DNA of 64,000 nt from Dyadobacter luticola (GCF_005860805.1 NZ_VCEJ01000002.1:1658375-1722374), one strand, 5' to 3'. Positions 53,423-62,437 are shown, numbered from the stretch's first letter. Made by a program: numbers and translations. The notes: a model not told the origin generated them from the sequence alone.

Positions 53423-53465
53423 AAACTGACTTTAACCCGATGATGTACCGGATTAAAGTCAGTTT
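53423..53465 (-). terminator. Terminator of the exported isomerase-like gene
   Basis: Perfect 13-bp stem AAACTGACTTTAA/TTAAAGTCAGTTT with a short CG-rich continuation in the 17-nt loop. On the minus strand it is followed by TTTTT. It lies 20 nt past the stop at 53486 and ends 3 nt before the start of the next gene. Confidence 0.8.
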
Positions 53466-53485
53466 GTCGTGAATGTTACCCTTGT

Positions 53486-54346
53486 CTAGTAGGTCAGACT
53501 TTTCAGATAAGCCATCGTTTGCGGCACCTGGGTGGCGTAGCTCGGACTTTCGTCTTCTATATAATAATGTTCGATGCCCGATTTTTTCGCGGCTTTCAAA
53601 ATCGCCGGAATGTCCAGCTGGCCGGTGCCGAGCGCTACATCATTGGTCACCGGCGTGCCGCCCGAGAGATTTCCTTCCACGCCTTTGCGCAGGTCTTTCA
53701 TGTGCATCAGCTTGTAGCGTTTTGGATATTTGGTAAGCAGCCCGGCCGGATCGCCGCCAGGGAAAAACGCCCACAAAACATCGAGCTCGAAGCTGACGTA
53801 TTTCGGATCGGTTTTCTGGATAATGTAATCCATCAAGGTGCCGTCTTCATATTTCTCAAATTCATAGCCGTGGTTGTGGTAGCAGAATGTGAGGCCAAAC
53901 TCGTCTTTTAGTTTTTTTCCAATTGTATTAAAATCTTCCACTGTTTTTTGCGCCATTTCGAGGGTAAAAGGTCCTTTGTGCGGTACCCAGGCCACGCGGA
54001 CAAATTTGGCGCCCAGCGTTTTGGCATTCTGTCCTACCTCCTGCGTTTTTTCCAGCGCATCACCATACTGCACCCCGAAAGACGAACATTTGATACCCCG
54101 CTCATCGAGCATTTGCCGCAGCTCGGCAGCCGTTTTTCTAAACAAACTTGAAAATTCAATGTCGGTGATCCCCAGACTTTTCAATGTATCCAGCGTCGCA
54201 GCGGGATCTTTGGAAAAACTGGCGCGGTAGGTATAGGAAACCATACCAGGAGTTTGCGGGAAAAGGGGCTTGCCTTTTTGCGCGAAGAGTTCATGGGTAG
54301 TTGTGGAGAGAAGAAATGTCAGGAACAGCAGAATTCTGGATCTCAT
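53486..54346 (-). CDS. Exported sugar isomerase/epimerase-like TIM barrel
   Basis: 286 residues from ATG 54346 (MRSRILLFLTFLLSTTTHEL), a signal peptide ending LFAQ. Same fold as its neighbour: LDTLKSLGITDIEFSSLF, GLTFCYHNHGYEFEKYEDG, VSFELDVLWAFFPGGDPAGL, YKLMHMKDLRKG and a C-terminal HYYIEDESPSYA. The metal-ligand residues (His, Glu/Asp) are present. Exported proteins of this family occur in Bacteroidota sugar gene clusters with TAT-exported Gfo/Idh enzymes, sometimes acting on 3-keto-glycosides. That role is only an inference here. Confidence 0.88.
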   Translation of the reverse strand: MRSRILLFLTFLLSTTTHELFAQKGKPLFPQTPGMVSYTYRASFSKDPAATLDTLKSLGITDIEFSSLFRKTAAELRQMLDERGIKCSSFGVQYGDALEKTQEVGQNAKTLGAKFVRVAWVPHKGPFTLEMAQKTVEDFNTIGKKLKDEFGLTFCYHNHGYEFEKYEDGTLMDYIIQKTDPKYVSFELDVLWAFFPGGDPAGLLTKYPKRYKLMHMKDLRKGVEGNLSGGTPVTNDVALGTGQLDIPAILKAAKKSGIEHYYIEDESPSYATQVPQTMAYLKSLTY

Positions 54347-54489
54347 AGTCAGTACTTGGTTGGGTTGCTTTTGATATACATAAAGACGAGACAGAGCGCT
54401 TTTCTCCCTGAGTTGCACAACTGCGGATGAAAATCACAAGGCTGGGTCTCGGTTTAAATGTGGCTTTTTGGAGGTTTTGAGGGCATGTC

Positions 54490-54537
54490 TACCTTTTGTA
54501 TACCTCGCTTCCGGGGAGGTTGACCTTTTGTGTACCC
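54490..54537 (+). repeat. Two 16-bp direct repeats in the 313-nt gap 54347-54659
   Basis: TACCTTTTGTATACCT (54490-54505) and GACCTTTTGTGTACCC (54522-54537) are the same in 13 of 16 bases, with starts 32 bp apart, three DNA helical turns. Each half contains a GTAC/GTATAC symmetry. The gap lies between divergent genes. No clear TAnnTTTG box with a -33 element was found, and no open frame or terminator in the rest. Confidence 0.55.
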
Positions 54538-54659
54538 TCAAAAATTGCCGCAGCTTTTTATCCGCCCTACGTTTGCATTGCCTTCCGGAACAAAGCGCTT
54601 TGGGCTGGTCGGCGAAAAAATTTGCACCATTTTAAAATCAAACTTTTACATCTGTTACC

Positions 54660-55544
54660 ATGAAAAATTTAATGAAAAGTGCCCTGTTTTTACTGATCGG
54701 ACTGAGCGCCTGCCAGAAAGAAAATGTTGAACCGACCACAGATCCCCGGCAGGCAAACGAAGCTGGTTTAAGGGAATCAGCATTGCCGTCGACCGCACCT
54801 AAAAACTACAAATTGGTCCAGGAAAGCAATGCGAAGCTTTCTTATGATGAGAGCGGCCGCGTGTCAAAACTCATTTTTGAAGCAGCCCACCGCGGCGCGA
54901 TCGGGACGACGGGTACTTATGTGGTTTACAAATATGGCGCGCACCAGGTTTCGTCTGTCATGTACTATAACAATTCAGTTTATCAGCGCTCAACTTACCT
55001 GCTCGATGGTGCCGGACGCTGCTACGAATCCAATCAGTTTGACTACGAAAGCGCTGGTGGAAATGCTTATGTAGAGAAAGAAAGCAGCTTTACTTACCAA
55101 TACAATGCGACCGGCCGCCTGATCAGCCGGACCAACAAGCTGGCTGCCACTGAAAAAACAACATTCGGCTGGAATGCTGCCGGCGATATGACCAAAATCA
55201 CGGGCACCGATTTCAGCGGCGGAAGGGCGTACCTCCCGACAAAAGCCAACTCCACACTCTATTACGACCAGCCTACCGGCGATCCGATTTTGGACAACAC
55301 ACTGGCTGTCAACGAAGAGGCTTTCAGCTTACCGGATCGTTACCTGCCGATTTTCGGGAAGAAAAGTTTGCACCTCGTAAAAATGAGTTCCTACCAGCCT
55401 ACCCAATATGCCACTTATTTCAATTACACATTGAACGCGGACGGCTACCCGACCAAAAGAGATACCTACGAAGTGACCGGCGCCAAACTGGTCGAAAGCA
55501 ACACTTACGGCTATTTGGTGACAAACATCGGTCTTCATTTATAA
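54660..55544 (+). CDS. Lipoprotein with RHS/YD-like repeats, function unknown
   Basis: 294 residues. Lipobox GLSAC with Cys19. The mature protein has repeated tyrosine-rich strands such as KLSYDESGRVSKLIFEA, YLLDGAGRCYESNQFDYES, YQYNATGRLISRTNKLA and FNYTLNADGYPTKRDTYEV, which resemble YD/RHS-type or DUF4595-like beta repeats in Bacteroidota surface lipoproteins. No enzyme motif. Preceded by the direct repeats and followed, 56 nt later, by the long hairpin before the PAS kinase. Confidence 0.75.
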   Translation: MKNLMKSALFLLIGLSACQKENVEPTTDPRQANEAGLRESALPSTAPKNYKLVQESNAKLSYDESGRVSKLIFEAAHRGAIGTTGTYVVYKYGAHQVSSVMYYNNSVYQRSTYLLDGAGRCYESNQFDYESAGGNAYVEKESSFTYQYNATGRLISRTNKLAATEKTTFGWNAAGDMTKITGTDFSGGRAYLPTKANSTLYYDQPTGDPILDNTLAVNEEAFSLPDRYLPIFGKKSLHLVKMSSYQPTQYATYFNYTLNADGYPTKRDTYEVTGAKLVESNTYGYLVTNIGLHL

Positions 55545-55600
55545 GTAGAATGACTTCCTGCTAAACGCATGAGGTAAAAATATTGAAGCGCTAGTAGAAA

Positions 55601-55663
55601 AAAAGGGCGACTGTATTATCTTTCAATCCCGATGGATTGCAAGTATGTCACAGTCGCCCTTTT
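55601..55663 (+). other. Long hairpin ending at the PAS kinase start codon
   Basis: Perfect 14-bp arms AAAAGGGCGACTGT (55601-55614) and ACAGTCGCCCTTTT (55650-55663). The ATG of the kinase gene begins at 55664, the next base. In the 35-nt loop is a second perfect stem, CAATCC-CGAT-GGATTG (55624-55639). In the mRNA the two stems would form a structure that touches the start codon. It could regulate translation, end upstream transcription, or be an operator. Confidence 0.7.
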
Positions 55664-57682
55664 ATGAATCCCTCTCCAAAATACATTAACCCGATACTGG
55701 CGAAAATTACCGCCGGCACCGGTGAAATGGGTGAAATTATCCGCTCTTACAACTGGGCTACATCCTCGGTGGGACCGGTCGATAGCTGGCCGCAAAGTCT
55801 CAAAACGGCCCTCAGCATTATCCTGCACTCCAAATTCCCGATGTTTTTATTTTGGGGAAAACATTTAACCTGCTTTTACAATGACGCCTACCGGCCCAGC
55901 TTAGGCGATAACGGAAAACATCCGTCGGCGCTGGGGATGCCCGGAGAAGAGGTATGGCCGGAAACCTGGGCGGACATCAAACCGCTCATCGACAGTGTAT
56001 TGGCCGGAGAGGGTGGTACGTGGAGCGAAAACCAGTTGCTGCCGATTTTCCGGAACGGCCGGATGGAAGATGTATACTGGACATTCAGTTACAGCCCAGT
56101 GGCCGACGAATCTGGTAAGCCGTGTGCGGTTTTTGTGACCTGTACCGAAACTACCGGAATGGTGAAAACAATGACCGAACTCAAAGAGAGCAAAAATCTC
56201 CTTGAATTTGCAATCGATGCCACGGAGCTCGGGGTGTGGGACTATAATCCAAGGACCAATAAATTTACCGGCAATGTTCGCCTGAAAGAATGGTTTGGCT
56301 TATCGCCGGTTTGCGAGATCGACCTTTCGCACGCGATAGAGGTGATGGCAAAAAAGGACCAGCAGCGCGTCACCAAGGCCATCAGTGATGCACTGGTGTA
56401 TGAATTGGGTGGGAAGTATGACATTGAATATACCATCATCCACCCGGCGACCGGGTTTGAAAGAATGGTCCGCGCTAAGGGAAAGGTCTGGTTTACGGAG
56501 GATCATGAAGCATATCGCTTCAACGGAACCTTGCAGGATGTTACCGAGCAGGTTGCGGCACAGGCCCAGCTGGAAGAAATTGCCGAAAAAATGCAGCTGG
56601 CCATCAATGCGGGTAACCTCGGCAGCTATGAACTGATTTTTGAAACCGGCGAAATAGTCGCTACGCCCCAGTACAAGCTTCACCTGGGCATGGCAACTAC
56701 CGAGCCGCTCACATTTACAAAGCTCGTTTCGCTTATTCTCCCGCTCGACCAGGAAAAGGTGCAGCGGGCAGTGCAGACAGCTGTTGACCAGCATACCACT
56801 TTCCATGCAGACTACCGGGTTACGGCCTCCGACGGGTCGATCAGATGGGTGCGGGCGGCGGGAAATCCGGTGTATGACGACCAGGACCGGGCTGTCAAAA
56901 TGGTAGGGGTGACGCTGGACATTACGGAACAAAACGAGTTTGCGGAGGCATTGAGCAAGCAGGTCAACGAGCGGACGGTGGAGTTGCAAAGGTCTAATGA
57001 TGATCTGATGCAGTTTGCCCACGTCACCAGCCACGACCTGAAAGAGCCGATCCGCAAGATCCGCATTTTCGCAGGACGCATCCAGAATGAGCTGAGTGCG
57101 GTTTTACCGGAAAAAGGACTCCGGTATCTGGAAAAAATTCAGCACGCATCGTCGCGGGTGATGCAGATGATCGAGGGTATCCTGACTTACTCGGAGGTAA
57201 ATGCAACCAAGCCTGAAATTGAAAAAATTGACCTGAATAAGGTGATTGAGGATGTGGAAACGGATCTTGAACTCATGATCCACGAAAAAAAGGCGACGAT
57301 CAGGAAAGTGGTTTTGCCTGAAATAGAGGGTACGCGCGTGCTGCTCTACCAGCTTTTTTACAACATTATGAACAACGCGCTGAAATTTTCAAAGGAAAAC
57401 GAAAACGCGGAGATCGGCATTACTTTTCAGTATCTGGGCGATCGCGTACCAGCGGTTGAGATCGCTGTCGCCGACAACGGTATCGGCTTCGATAATGAAT
57501 ACCAGTCGCGGATATTTACTACTTTTGCGCGACTCAATTCCAAAGATAGCTACGAAGGTTCGGGGCTGGGACTGGCGCTTTGCAAGAAGATCGTGGAACG
57601 ACACCACGGTACGATCAGAGCCAGCGGACAGCCGGGAGAAGGATCGGTTTTTCACATTACATTGCCGCTGGTGCAGGGTTAG
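55664..57682 (+). CDS. PAS-domain sensor histidine kinase
   Basis: 672 residues from ATG 55664 (MNPSPKYINPILAKIT); a TTG nine codons earlier lies in the hairpin loop. No membrane helix. Residues ~20-165 are a PAS/GAF-like input (GWATSSVGPVDSWPQSLKTA). Two more PAS folds follow with PAC motifs (FNGTLQDVTEQVAAQ, VKMVGVTLDITEQNEF). HisKA at about 443-510 (LMQFAHVTSHDLKEPIRKIR, phospho-acceptor histidine in SHDLKEP) and HATPase at about 555-670 (NNALKFSKENENAEIGITF, VADNGIGFDNEYQSRIF, GSGLGLALCKKIVERHHG). Bacteriophytochrome-like cytoplasmic kinase. Paired with the response regulator 24 nt downstream. Confidence 0.94.
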   Translation: MNPSPKYINPILAKITAGTGEMGEIIRSYNWATSSVGPVDSWPQSLKTALSIILHSKFPMFLFWGKHLTCFYNDAYRPSLGDNGKHPSALGMPGEEVWPETWADIKPLIDSVLAGEGGTWSENQLLPIFRNGRMEDVYWTFSYSPVADESGKPCAVFVTCTETTGMVKTMTELKESKNLLEFAIDATELGVWDYNPRTNKFTGNVRLKEWFGLSPVCEIDLSHAIEVMAKKDQQRVTKAISDALVYELGGKYDIEYTIIHPATGFERMVRAKGKVWFTEDHEAYRFNGTLQDVTEQVAAQAQLEEIAEKMQLAINAGNLGSYELIFETGEIVATPQYKLHLGMATTEPLTFTKLVSLILPLDQEKVQRAVQTAVDQHTTFHADYRVTASDGSIRWVRAAGNPVYDDQDRAVKMVGVTLDITEQNEFAEALSKQVNERTVELQRSNDDLMQFAHVTSHDLKEPIRKIRIFAGRIQNELSAVLPEKGLRYLEKIQHASSRVMQMIEGILTYSEVNATKPEIEKIDLNKVIEDVETDLELMIHEKKATIRKVVLPEIEGTRVLLYQLFYNIMNNALKFSKENENAEIGITFQYLGDRVPAVEIAVADNGIGFDNEYQSRIFTTFARLNSKDSYEGSGLGLALCKKIVERHHGTIRASGQPGEGSVFHITLPLVQG

Positions 57683-57706
57683 CGGGGTTTTTGACAAGAA
57701 GGTTGC

Positions 57707-58090
57707 ATGAAAGTGAGGAGGATTTTACTGGTAGACGACGACTCCGACGATTCGGAATTATTTCTGGAAGCCCTGCATGACCTGGACGCTTCCATCACCT
57801 GCCGCAGCGCCACCGACGGCGTGGATGCACTCAAAAAACTCGACAGCCCGGAACGTCCCGACATCATTTTTCTGGATGTGAATATGCCTCGTATGGATGG
57901 CTGGGAATGTCTTGATGCCATCCGTAACAATCCTTCATTTCAGGAGATACCGGTCGTCATGTACTCCACTTCCTCGCACGAAAAAGAAGTTAAAAAGGCG
58001 CATTCCAAGGGTGCTAATCATTTTTTCAAGAAACCCGACAGCTTTATCGCGCTGAAAGAAACCCTCCGCCACGTGATAGGACTGGGTTGA
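57707..58090 (+). CDS. Single-domain response regulator (Rcp1/CheY-like)
   Basis: 127 residues, receiver domain only. Acidic cluster DDDSDD at 10-15, phospho-acceptor Asp57 in IIFLDVNMPRMDGWECL, the switch in VVMYSTSSHEKEV, and the lysine in HFFKKPDS. It has no output domain, so it probably passes phosphate on or binds a protein. It is typical of PAS-kinase/Rcp1 pairs. Same transcript as the upstream kinase. Confidence 0.94.
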   Translation: MKVRRILLVDDDSDDSELFLEALHDLDASITCRSATDGVDALKKLDSPERPDIIFLDVNMPRMDGWECLDAIRNNPSFQEIPVVMYSTSSHEKEVKKAHSKGANHFFKKPDSFIALKETLRHVIGLG

Positions 58091-58096
58091 TTTACC

Positions 58097-58104
58097 TATA
58101 TTTG
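58097..58104 (+). promoter_or_regulatory. Possible -7 box after the response regulator gene
   Basis: TATATTTG is a full match to TAnnTTTG, 24 nt before the TTG start at 58129. No TTG is found at the right distance for a -33 element. It could allow separate expression of the next gene. Confidence 0.35.
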
Positions 58105-58128
58105 AAATAATAATTATTCGCTGCTGAC

Positions 58129-58677
58129 TTGGGACGACTTTTATCCATCCTGCTTTTCTGCCTGCTGCTTTACAACATGATCGGCTACCCGGTGGCTTAT
58201 TTGCTGGAAGGTGGTCATGCAACAAGCGGTAAGTCAAGCGAATATGTGGAGCGACAGGCTTTTTCCGAGGACATTGTGATCAAAGTTCCGGTGTCGCTTC
58301 CTTATCAGGTGAGCTGGGATAATCCGGAGCCAGCCGAGGGTAAAATCCGGCATGAAGGCGGACATTATCGCATGAAAACCAGGCAGTTGGTCAATGATAC
58401 GATGTACGTACATTGCGAAATTGACCAGAATGCGCGTGACCGGTACACCATGCTGGTTTCTAAAATTCAGGATGAGATAGGCGGCGGCAAACCTCATAAA
58501 AATACGCCTTCCAAAGTCCTCAAAAATTTCCTCAAAGAATTCCTTTCACTCGACAGAAAGCATGTTTTTTACGTGTTAGAATGGACGCCTCCACACCTGC
58601 CGGTTGCTGATCAGTATCAGTTTGCGCAGTCGGCCGCGATCATTCACGTACCTTCTCCCCCACCCAATCAGGGTTAA
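58129..58677 (+). CDS. Membrane-anchored protein of unknown function, TTG start
   Basis: 182 residues. No in-frame ATG lies between the preceding stop and codon 17, so the start is taken as TTG at 58129 (MGRLLSILLFCLLLYNMIGY), which gives a complete N-terminal membrane helix or signal. The rest is soluble: FSEDIVIKVPVSLPYQVSW, EGKIRHEGGHYRMKTRQLVN, DTMYVHCEIDQNARDRYTML. No family is recognised. If an ATG is required, the start would be at codon 17 and half the helix would be lost. Downstream of the response regulator by 38 nt. Confidence 0.7.
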   Translation: MGRLLSILLFCLLLYNMIGYPVAYLLEGGHATSGKSSEYVERQAFSEDIVIKVPVSLPYQVSWDNPEPAEGKIRHEGGHYRMKTRQLVNDTMYVHCEIDQNARDRYTMLVSKIQDEIGGGKPHKNTPSKVLKNFLKEFLSLDRKHVFYVLEWTPPHLPVADQYQFAQSAAIIHVPSPPPNQG

Positions 58678-58785
58678 GTAGCTTCATTTTCTTTTTTAGT
58701 AACGCCTGCTTTGCATGGACAATGCTGTTCATACTTATCTGCACGCGCATTCACTCAATCATGATTTGATTTCTATTTTAATCCA

Positions 58786-59892
58786 ATGAAAAAGTTTCTA
58801 TCTCTGACATTCGCGGTCGCACTGACCTCACTCCTTTCTTTCAAAACATTGGCGCAAGGCTGCGTGGCGATCCGCAGCACGGGTAATGCCTGCATGCTCG
58901 CCCACGCCGACAGCACCGATCACCAGCAGTGGATTTTGACCACCAGCGGCCGTTATTTTAAATCTTTCAGACATTATTCGGGCACCGAAGAAAACAAGGA
59001 CCGCCTGAAACAACATACCGAGGTAATTAACCATACTGCATCGATTGACATTAACCTGACCCGCATCCTGAACGATCGATGGTCGATCATGATCGACTTG
59101 CCGGTGATTTCCAACGCGCGCTCTTCCTTGTATGAGCATGGGCTGATTAACGGTGTGAACAAGTTTAACGAGCGTCACAGCACACATTCTTTCGGTGTCG
59201 GTGATATGCGCATTGCGGCTTACCACTGGCTGTTCGATCCGAAAAAAAGTACCCGTGGGAACATCCAGGTTGGGCTGGGTATCAAATTACCAACCGGCGA
59301 TTACGATTACCAGGATTACTGGCACAATGTAGGCCCGAACGGAAGCAAAGAACTCCGCACTGTGGATCAGTCGATCCAGCTCGGCGATGGCGGGACGGGT
59401 TTTACGGTGGAAGCCAATATGTACCGCAACATTACCCACAATTTCGGGGTGTATGCCAATTTTTACTACCTGGTTAACCCAAGAGAACAAAACGGCGTGC
59501 GCACTTACCGCGAAACGTTGACCCCAAGGCTGGCCAACGAAGCAATCATGAGTGTCCCAGACCAGTATATGGCGCGCGGCGGGGTGAGCTACGCGATCAG
59601 ACATAACCTGACTTTCGCGGCTGGCGCACGGTTGGAAGGCATTCCGGTGCATGACATTGTGGGCGGCAGCGGCGATTTCCGCAGACCAGGCTATGTATGG
59701 AGTATTGAGCCAAGTTTGAATTACCAGGTGAATAAGGTGAGTATTTTTGTGAGCGTACCGGTGGCTTTGGCGCGTAATCGTACGCAAAGTGTGACCGACA
59801 AGGAAAATTCTGTTACCTATGGCACTTACATCCGCGGAGATGCAGCTTTTGCCGATTATTCTGTCAATGCAGGTATTTCTTTTAAGTTTTAA
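58786..59892 (+). CDS. Probable outer membrane beta-barrel (transporter-like)
   Basis: 368 residues. Signal peptide about 1-23 (ending KTLAQ). The mature part has a strand-rich barrel pattern: ASIDINLTRILNDRWSIMID, FGVGDMRIAAYHWLFDP, NIQVGLGIKLPTGDYDYQDY, NFGVYANFYYLVNPRE and a C-terminal aromatic residue in NAGISFKF. It resembles the transporter-type barrels related to the MetA-pathway phenol-degradation family. Substrate unknown. A shared terminator follows at 59901-59933. Confidence 0.78.
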   Translation: MKKFLSLTFAVALTSLLSFKTLAQGCVAIRSTGNACMLAHADSTDHQQWILTTSGRYFKSFRHYSGTEENKDRLKQHTEVINHTASIDINLTRILNDRWSIMIDLPVISNARSSLYEHGLINGVNKFNERHSTHSFGVGDMRIAAYHWLFDPKKSTRGNIQVGLGIKLPTGDYDYQDYWHNVGPNGSKELRTVDQSIQLGDGGTGFTVEANMYRNITHNFGVYANFYYLVNPREQNGVRTYRETLTPRLANEAIMSVPDQYMARGGVSYAIRHNLTFAAGARLEGIPVHDIVGGSGDFRRPGYVWSIEPSLNYQVNKVSIFVSVPVALARNRTQSVTDKENSVTYGTYIRGDAAFADYSVNAGISFKF

Positions 59893-59900
59893 CAAAACAA

Positions 59901-59933
59901 AAATCCCCTTCACGAACTGCGCGAAGGGGATTT
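59901..59933. terminator. Bidirectional terminator between convergent genes
   Basis: Perfect 11-bp stem AAATCCCCTTC/GAAGGGGATTT with an 11-nt loop, A-rich on the left and T-rich on the right. It ends transcription of the barrel gene (stop at 59892) and of the minus-strand gene ending at 59952. Confidence 0.88.
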
Positions 59934-59951
59934 CAATCTTCTCATAACAAA

Positions 59952-61040
59952 CTATTGCTTTACAAACCTGCGGCTGACCACCGAGCCGTCGGTCATGGAT
60001 ATTTTTAATGTGTAAATACCGGCGGGCAGGTTTTTCAGGTCAATGTTCAGATTCGGTTTTTCGGCCTGCCTTTGCAAACCATGTCCTTTCACATCCAGGA
60101 TTTGCAGCGACCGGATACCTTCCGACCGCGCGGTTTGAATGATAAGCTTATCCGTGGTAGGATTTGGAAAAATGACAGTTTCTGACTCTTCTCCCGCATT
60201 CATTTTCACTTCCCGGATGCTGCTCCAAGCATAAGTTCCATCAATATCGATCATTTTGAGCCGGTAAAAATTCTGCCCGGCTTTCGGCGAAATGTCCTGG
60301 AAAGAGTAGCTGGTAAGGCTGGCTTCGGAACCCGCCGCGGCGAGGCTGCCGATGTATTTCCAGTCCTTGCCGGTACTGCTGTGCTGAATGTCAAAGGTTT
60401 TACTGTTGACTTCCGAGCTGGTTGCCCAATTTAACAATACCGTTTTTTCTTGTTTTGTTGCTTCAAAAGAAACCAATGTTACCGGCAGCGAAGAGCAGGC
60501 GGTGCGGATTTCCGAGGGAAAGTTGCAGCCTGGCGCATTGTCGGAAATTGCTGGCGCCATAATGCGGGAAGATACCGAGCCGCCGACCATCGCGCAGATC
60601 ATCACCACGGCGCAGTTGCTTAGCATCGAATTACCGGTGATCTGCAATGCACCCGACATACCTATCGGATGGTTCAGCGCGTTAATGTCCGTCAAAACCG
60701 GGTTTTGATCAATCGTGATATTGCCCCAGACCATACTAAGCATGTCCAGTCCGCGGAAGCTCGTGAGATTTGGATTGTTAACGACGCTGATGCTACCGAA
60801 AATCGTTTCGATTTTTTTCAGCTTTCCAAAACTCACAATGTCATTACCCGAAATGGTGACATTTCCGACGATGGCCGTGTACTGGTCTTCATCTACGAAA
60901 TTGTCGATTTCGGCCTGGGTCGTAAAATTCAGGTCCCCGACATAATCGCCGGGGTCCTGGGCAACAGCCGTGTGACCGGCGACAAGCTGGACGAAAATGA
61001 TAAAAGAGGGAAGAATACGTTTTTGTAAAAGTTGTTTCAT
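59952..61040 (-). CDS. Secreted protein with T9SS C-terminal sorting domain
   Basis: 362 residues. Signal peptide ending HTAVAQ. Residues ~30-180 are a receptor-L-like leucine-rich beta-helix (AIVGNVTISGNDIVSFGKLK, ISVVNNPNLTSFRGLDMLS). About 185-275 is a fibronectin-type segment (LVSFEATKQEKTVLLNWATS, GQNFYRLKMIDIDGTYAWSS). The last ~80 residues are a type A sorting domain (VIFPNPTTDKLIIQT, LPAGIYTLKISMTDGSVVSR, RFVKQ), so it is probably exported through the type IX system. Role unknown, perhaps adhesion or substrate binding. Confidence 0.9.
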   Translation of the reverse strand: MKQLLQKRILPSFIIFVQLVAGHTAVAQDPGDYVGDLNFTTQAEIDNFVDEDQYTAIVGNVTISGNDIVSFGKLKKIETIFGSISVVNNPNLTSFRGLDMLSMVWGNITIDQNPVLTDINALNHPIGMSGALQITGNSMLSNCAVVMICAMVGGSVSSRIMAPAISDNAPGCNFPSEIRTACSSLPVTLVSFEATKQEKTVLLNWATSSEVNSKTFDIQHSSTGKDWKYIGSLAAAGSEASLTSYSFQDISPKAGQNFYRLKMIDIDGTYAWSSIREVKMNAGEESETVIFPNPTTDKLIIQTARSEGIRSLQILDVKGHGLQRQAEKPNLNIDLKNLPAGIYTLKISMTDGSVVSRRFVKQ

Positions 61041-61295
61041 AGGTGCCGAGGCGTTGAGTTTCAGATAAGTTATTCTAAAACTATCCTGCGCAAATCAACT
61101 TCGCCAGAATATGTATGTCAACATACCTGGAATTGCAGTCAACCATGAAAAATTTGTATGTAGCTGCTAGCTGTCAGTATCTCAGTCGCTTTCCAGGTTC
61201 GGATATTCTTCCTGGACGATTCAACACAATTAATTTACAACTAAATAATTAGTTTTCTTGACCCGGTTGCTTCTTTTAAGAAATGTAACCGCAAG

Positions 61296-61916
61296 ATGAG
61301 AACAATCTGTTATTCCCTGATCCTATTCCTGGCATGCCTGGGCTGCGCAAAACAGCCGTCGCTGCCGACCGATAGCAAGTTTAATGTGACTGCCAGTTTG
61401 AATGATACATCCTGGTATGGGACCGGAAAAGTTTTGAGGCTGCGAAATCAGAGACAAGACTTGAAGAAAGTGAAGAAATTCAACCTGGTGATTTTTACTG
61501 ATATTGACTACAACGGTTTTGGCTCTTATCCTAATCCCAAAACGAAAAATGGCTGTGCTGAGCCGGAATGCACCAAATCGCAATCGCTGGTGATTTATAA
61601 TATTCCCCTGAAAAAACGTCAAAACCGCATTGACAAGCTGGATCGTAGCCGGCAGTTCAAAAATGAATATGCTTCATTTTCATACATTGGCAATGCAGGT
61701 GGGTTAATGAAAAAATACGTTTATCAGCACGAAAAGCCTGGTTGGATCAGGGTTACCAGGTTTGACAAAGCAGCGGGAATTGTCGAAGGACGATTTGAAA
61801 TCGCGTTTTCGGAGGATACGACATTGTACAACAGGTTTCGAAACGGTGCGCCCCCGGTTGCCCGCTTTTCAAATGGTTTGTTTCGCATTAAAATCACCGA
61901 TGTGCTTTTGCGGTAA
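61296..61916 (+). CDS. Lipoprotein of unknown function
   Basis: 206 residues. Lipobox ACLGC with Cys17. The mature part begins FNVTASLNDTSWYGTGKVLR, similar to small Bacteroidota lipoproteins in which a beta-sandwich starts with a N-D-x-x-W motif (DUF6252-like, from memory). It has a Cys pair in NGCAEPECTKS. Basic residues are frequent. The 255-nt region upstream (61041-61295) holds a 6-bp inverted repeat TCCAGG/CCTGGA (61191-61215) and no clear promoter box. Confidence 0.75.
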   Translation: MRTICYSLILFLACLGCAKQPSLPTDSKFNVTASLNDTSWYGTGKVLRLRNQRQDLKKVKKFNLVIFTDIDYNGFGSYPNPKTKNGCAEPECTKSQSLVIYNIPLKKRQNRIDKLDRSRQFKNEYASFSYIGNAGGLMKKYVYQHEKPGWIRVTRFDKAAGIVEGRFEIAFSEDTTLYNRFRNGAPPVARFSNGLFRIKITDVLLR

Positions 61917-62024
61917 TATGATATTGAAGCTTGATGAAAGACTTGAAAGATTTTTCCGCAAGCCGGACGGTTCCGAATTCGGTTACATATACTATATTTA
62001 GTTATACATTCTTCTCTCACCTTT

Positions 62025-62396
62025 ATGAAACAGAAATATCTGATTGTAATCTTATTTTTTGCCCTGTTTTCCTGTGCCGGCGATGGCGAGGACAATAGGC
62101 CGGTGCCGACCAACGAGATGGTGGGAACTGCCTGGAAGTGGAAGATGCAGCAGGACGGCAGCACGGAAATTTATTCTGCCCTTCGATTTAAAAATGCTTC
62201 AACCCTGGAAATTTGGAGTAATCTCAATGATGAGCGCATTGAAAAGTTACAACAGACTTACTCCTACGAGTACAATGAAAATACCAAAACGGTAACTTAT
62301 GCCATGACAGAAAGACCTTTCTGCGAAGGTAAAATTGCTGGCGACTCGATGGTGGTCACTTGCGGTATCCAGCGACTTTTCACGAGAATGCCATAA
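62025..62396 (+). CDS. Small lipoprotein of unknown function
   Basis: 123 residues. Signal and lipobox ALFSC with Cys17 (MKQKYLIVILFFALFSCAG). The mature domain is a short beta-rich sheet (GTAWKWKMQQDGSTEIYSAL, NTKTVTYAMTERPFCEGKIA) of the kind found in Bacteroidota lipocalin-like or META-type small lipoproteins, but no family is certain. It has a second pair of cysteines (PFCEGK, VTCGIQ) that could form a disulfide. 108 nt after the previous lipoprotein gene. Confidence 0.72.
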   Translation: MKQKYLIVILFFALFSCAGDGEDNRPVPTNEMVGTAWKWKMQQDGSTEIYSALRFKNASTLEIWSNLNDERIEKLQQTYSYEYNENTKTVTYAMTERPFCEGKIAGDSMVVTCGIQRLFTRMP

Positions 62397-62437
62397 TTTG
62401 CGGGCAGTAATCAACATTCACATCCAAATCAACAACA

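Noticed and set aside
61144..61251. A 35-codon open frame starting MKNLYVAASC in the gap before the lipoprotein gene
   Set aside because: Too short, no domain or conserved motif, no promoter box of its own; more likely chance.
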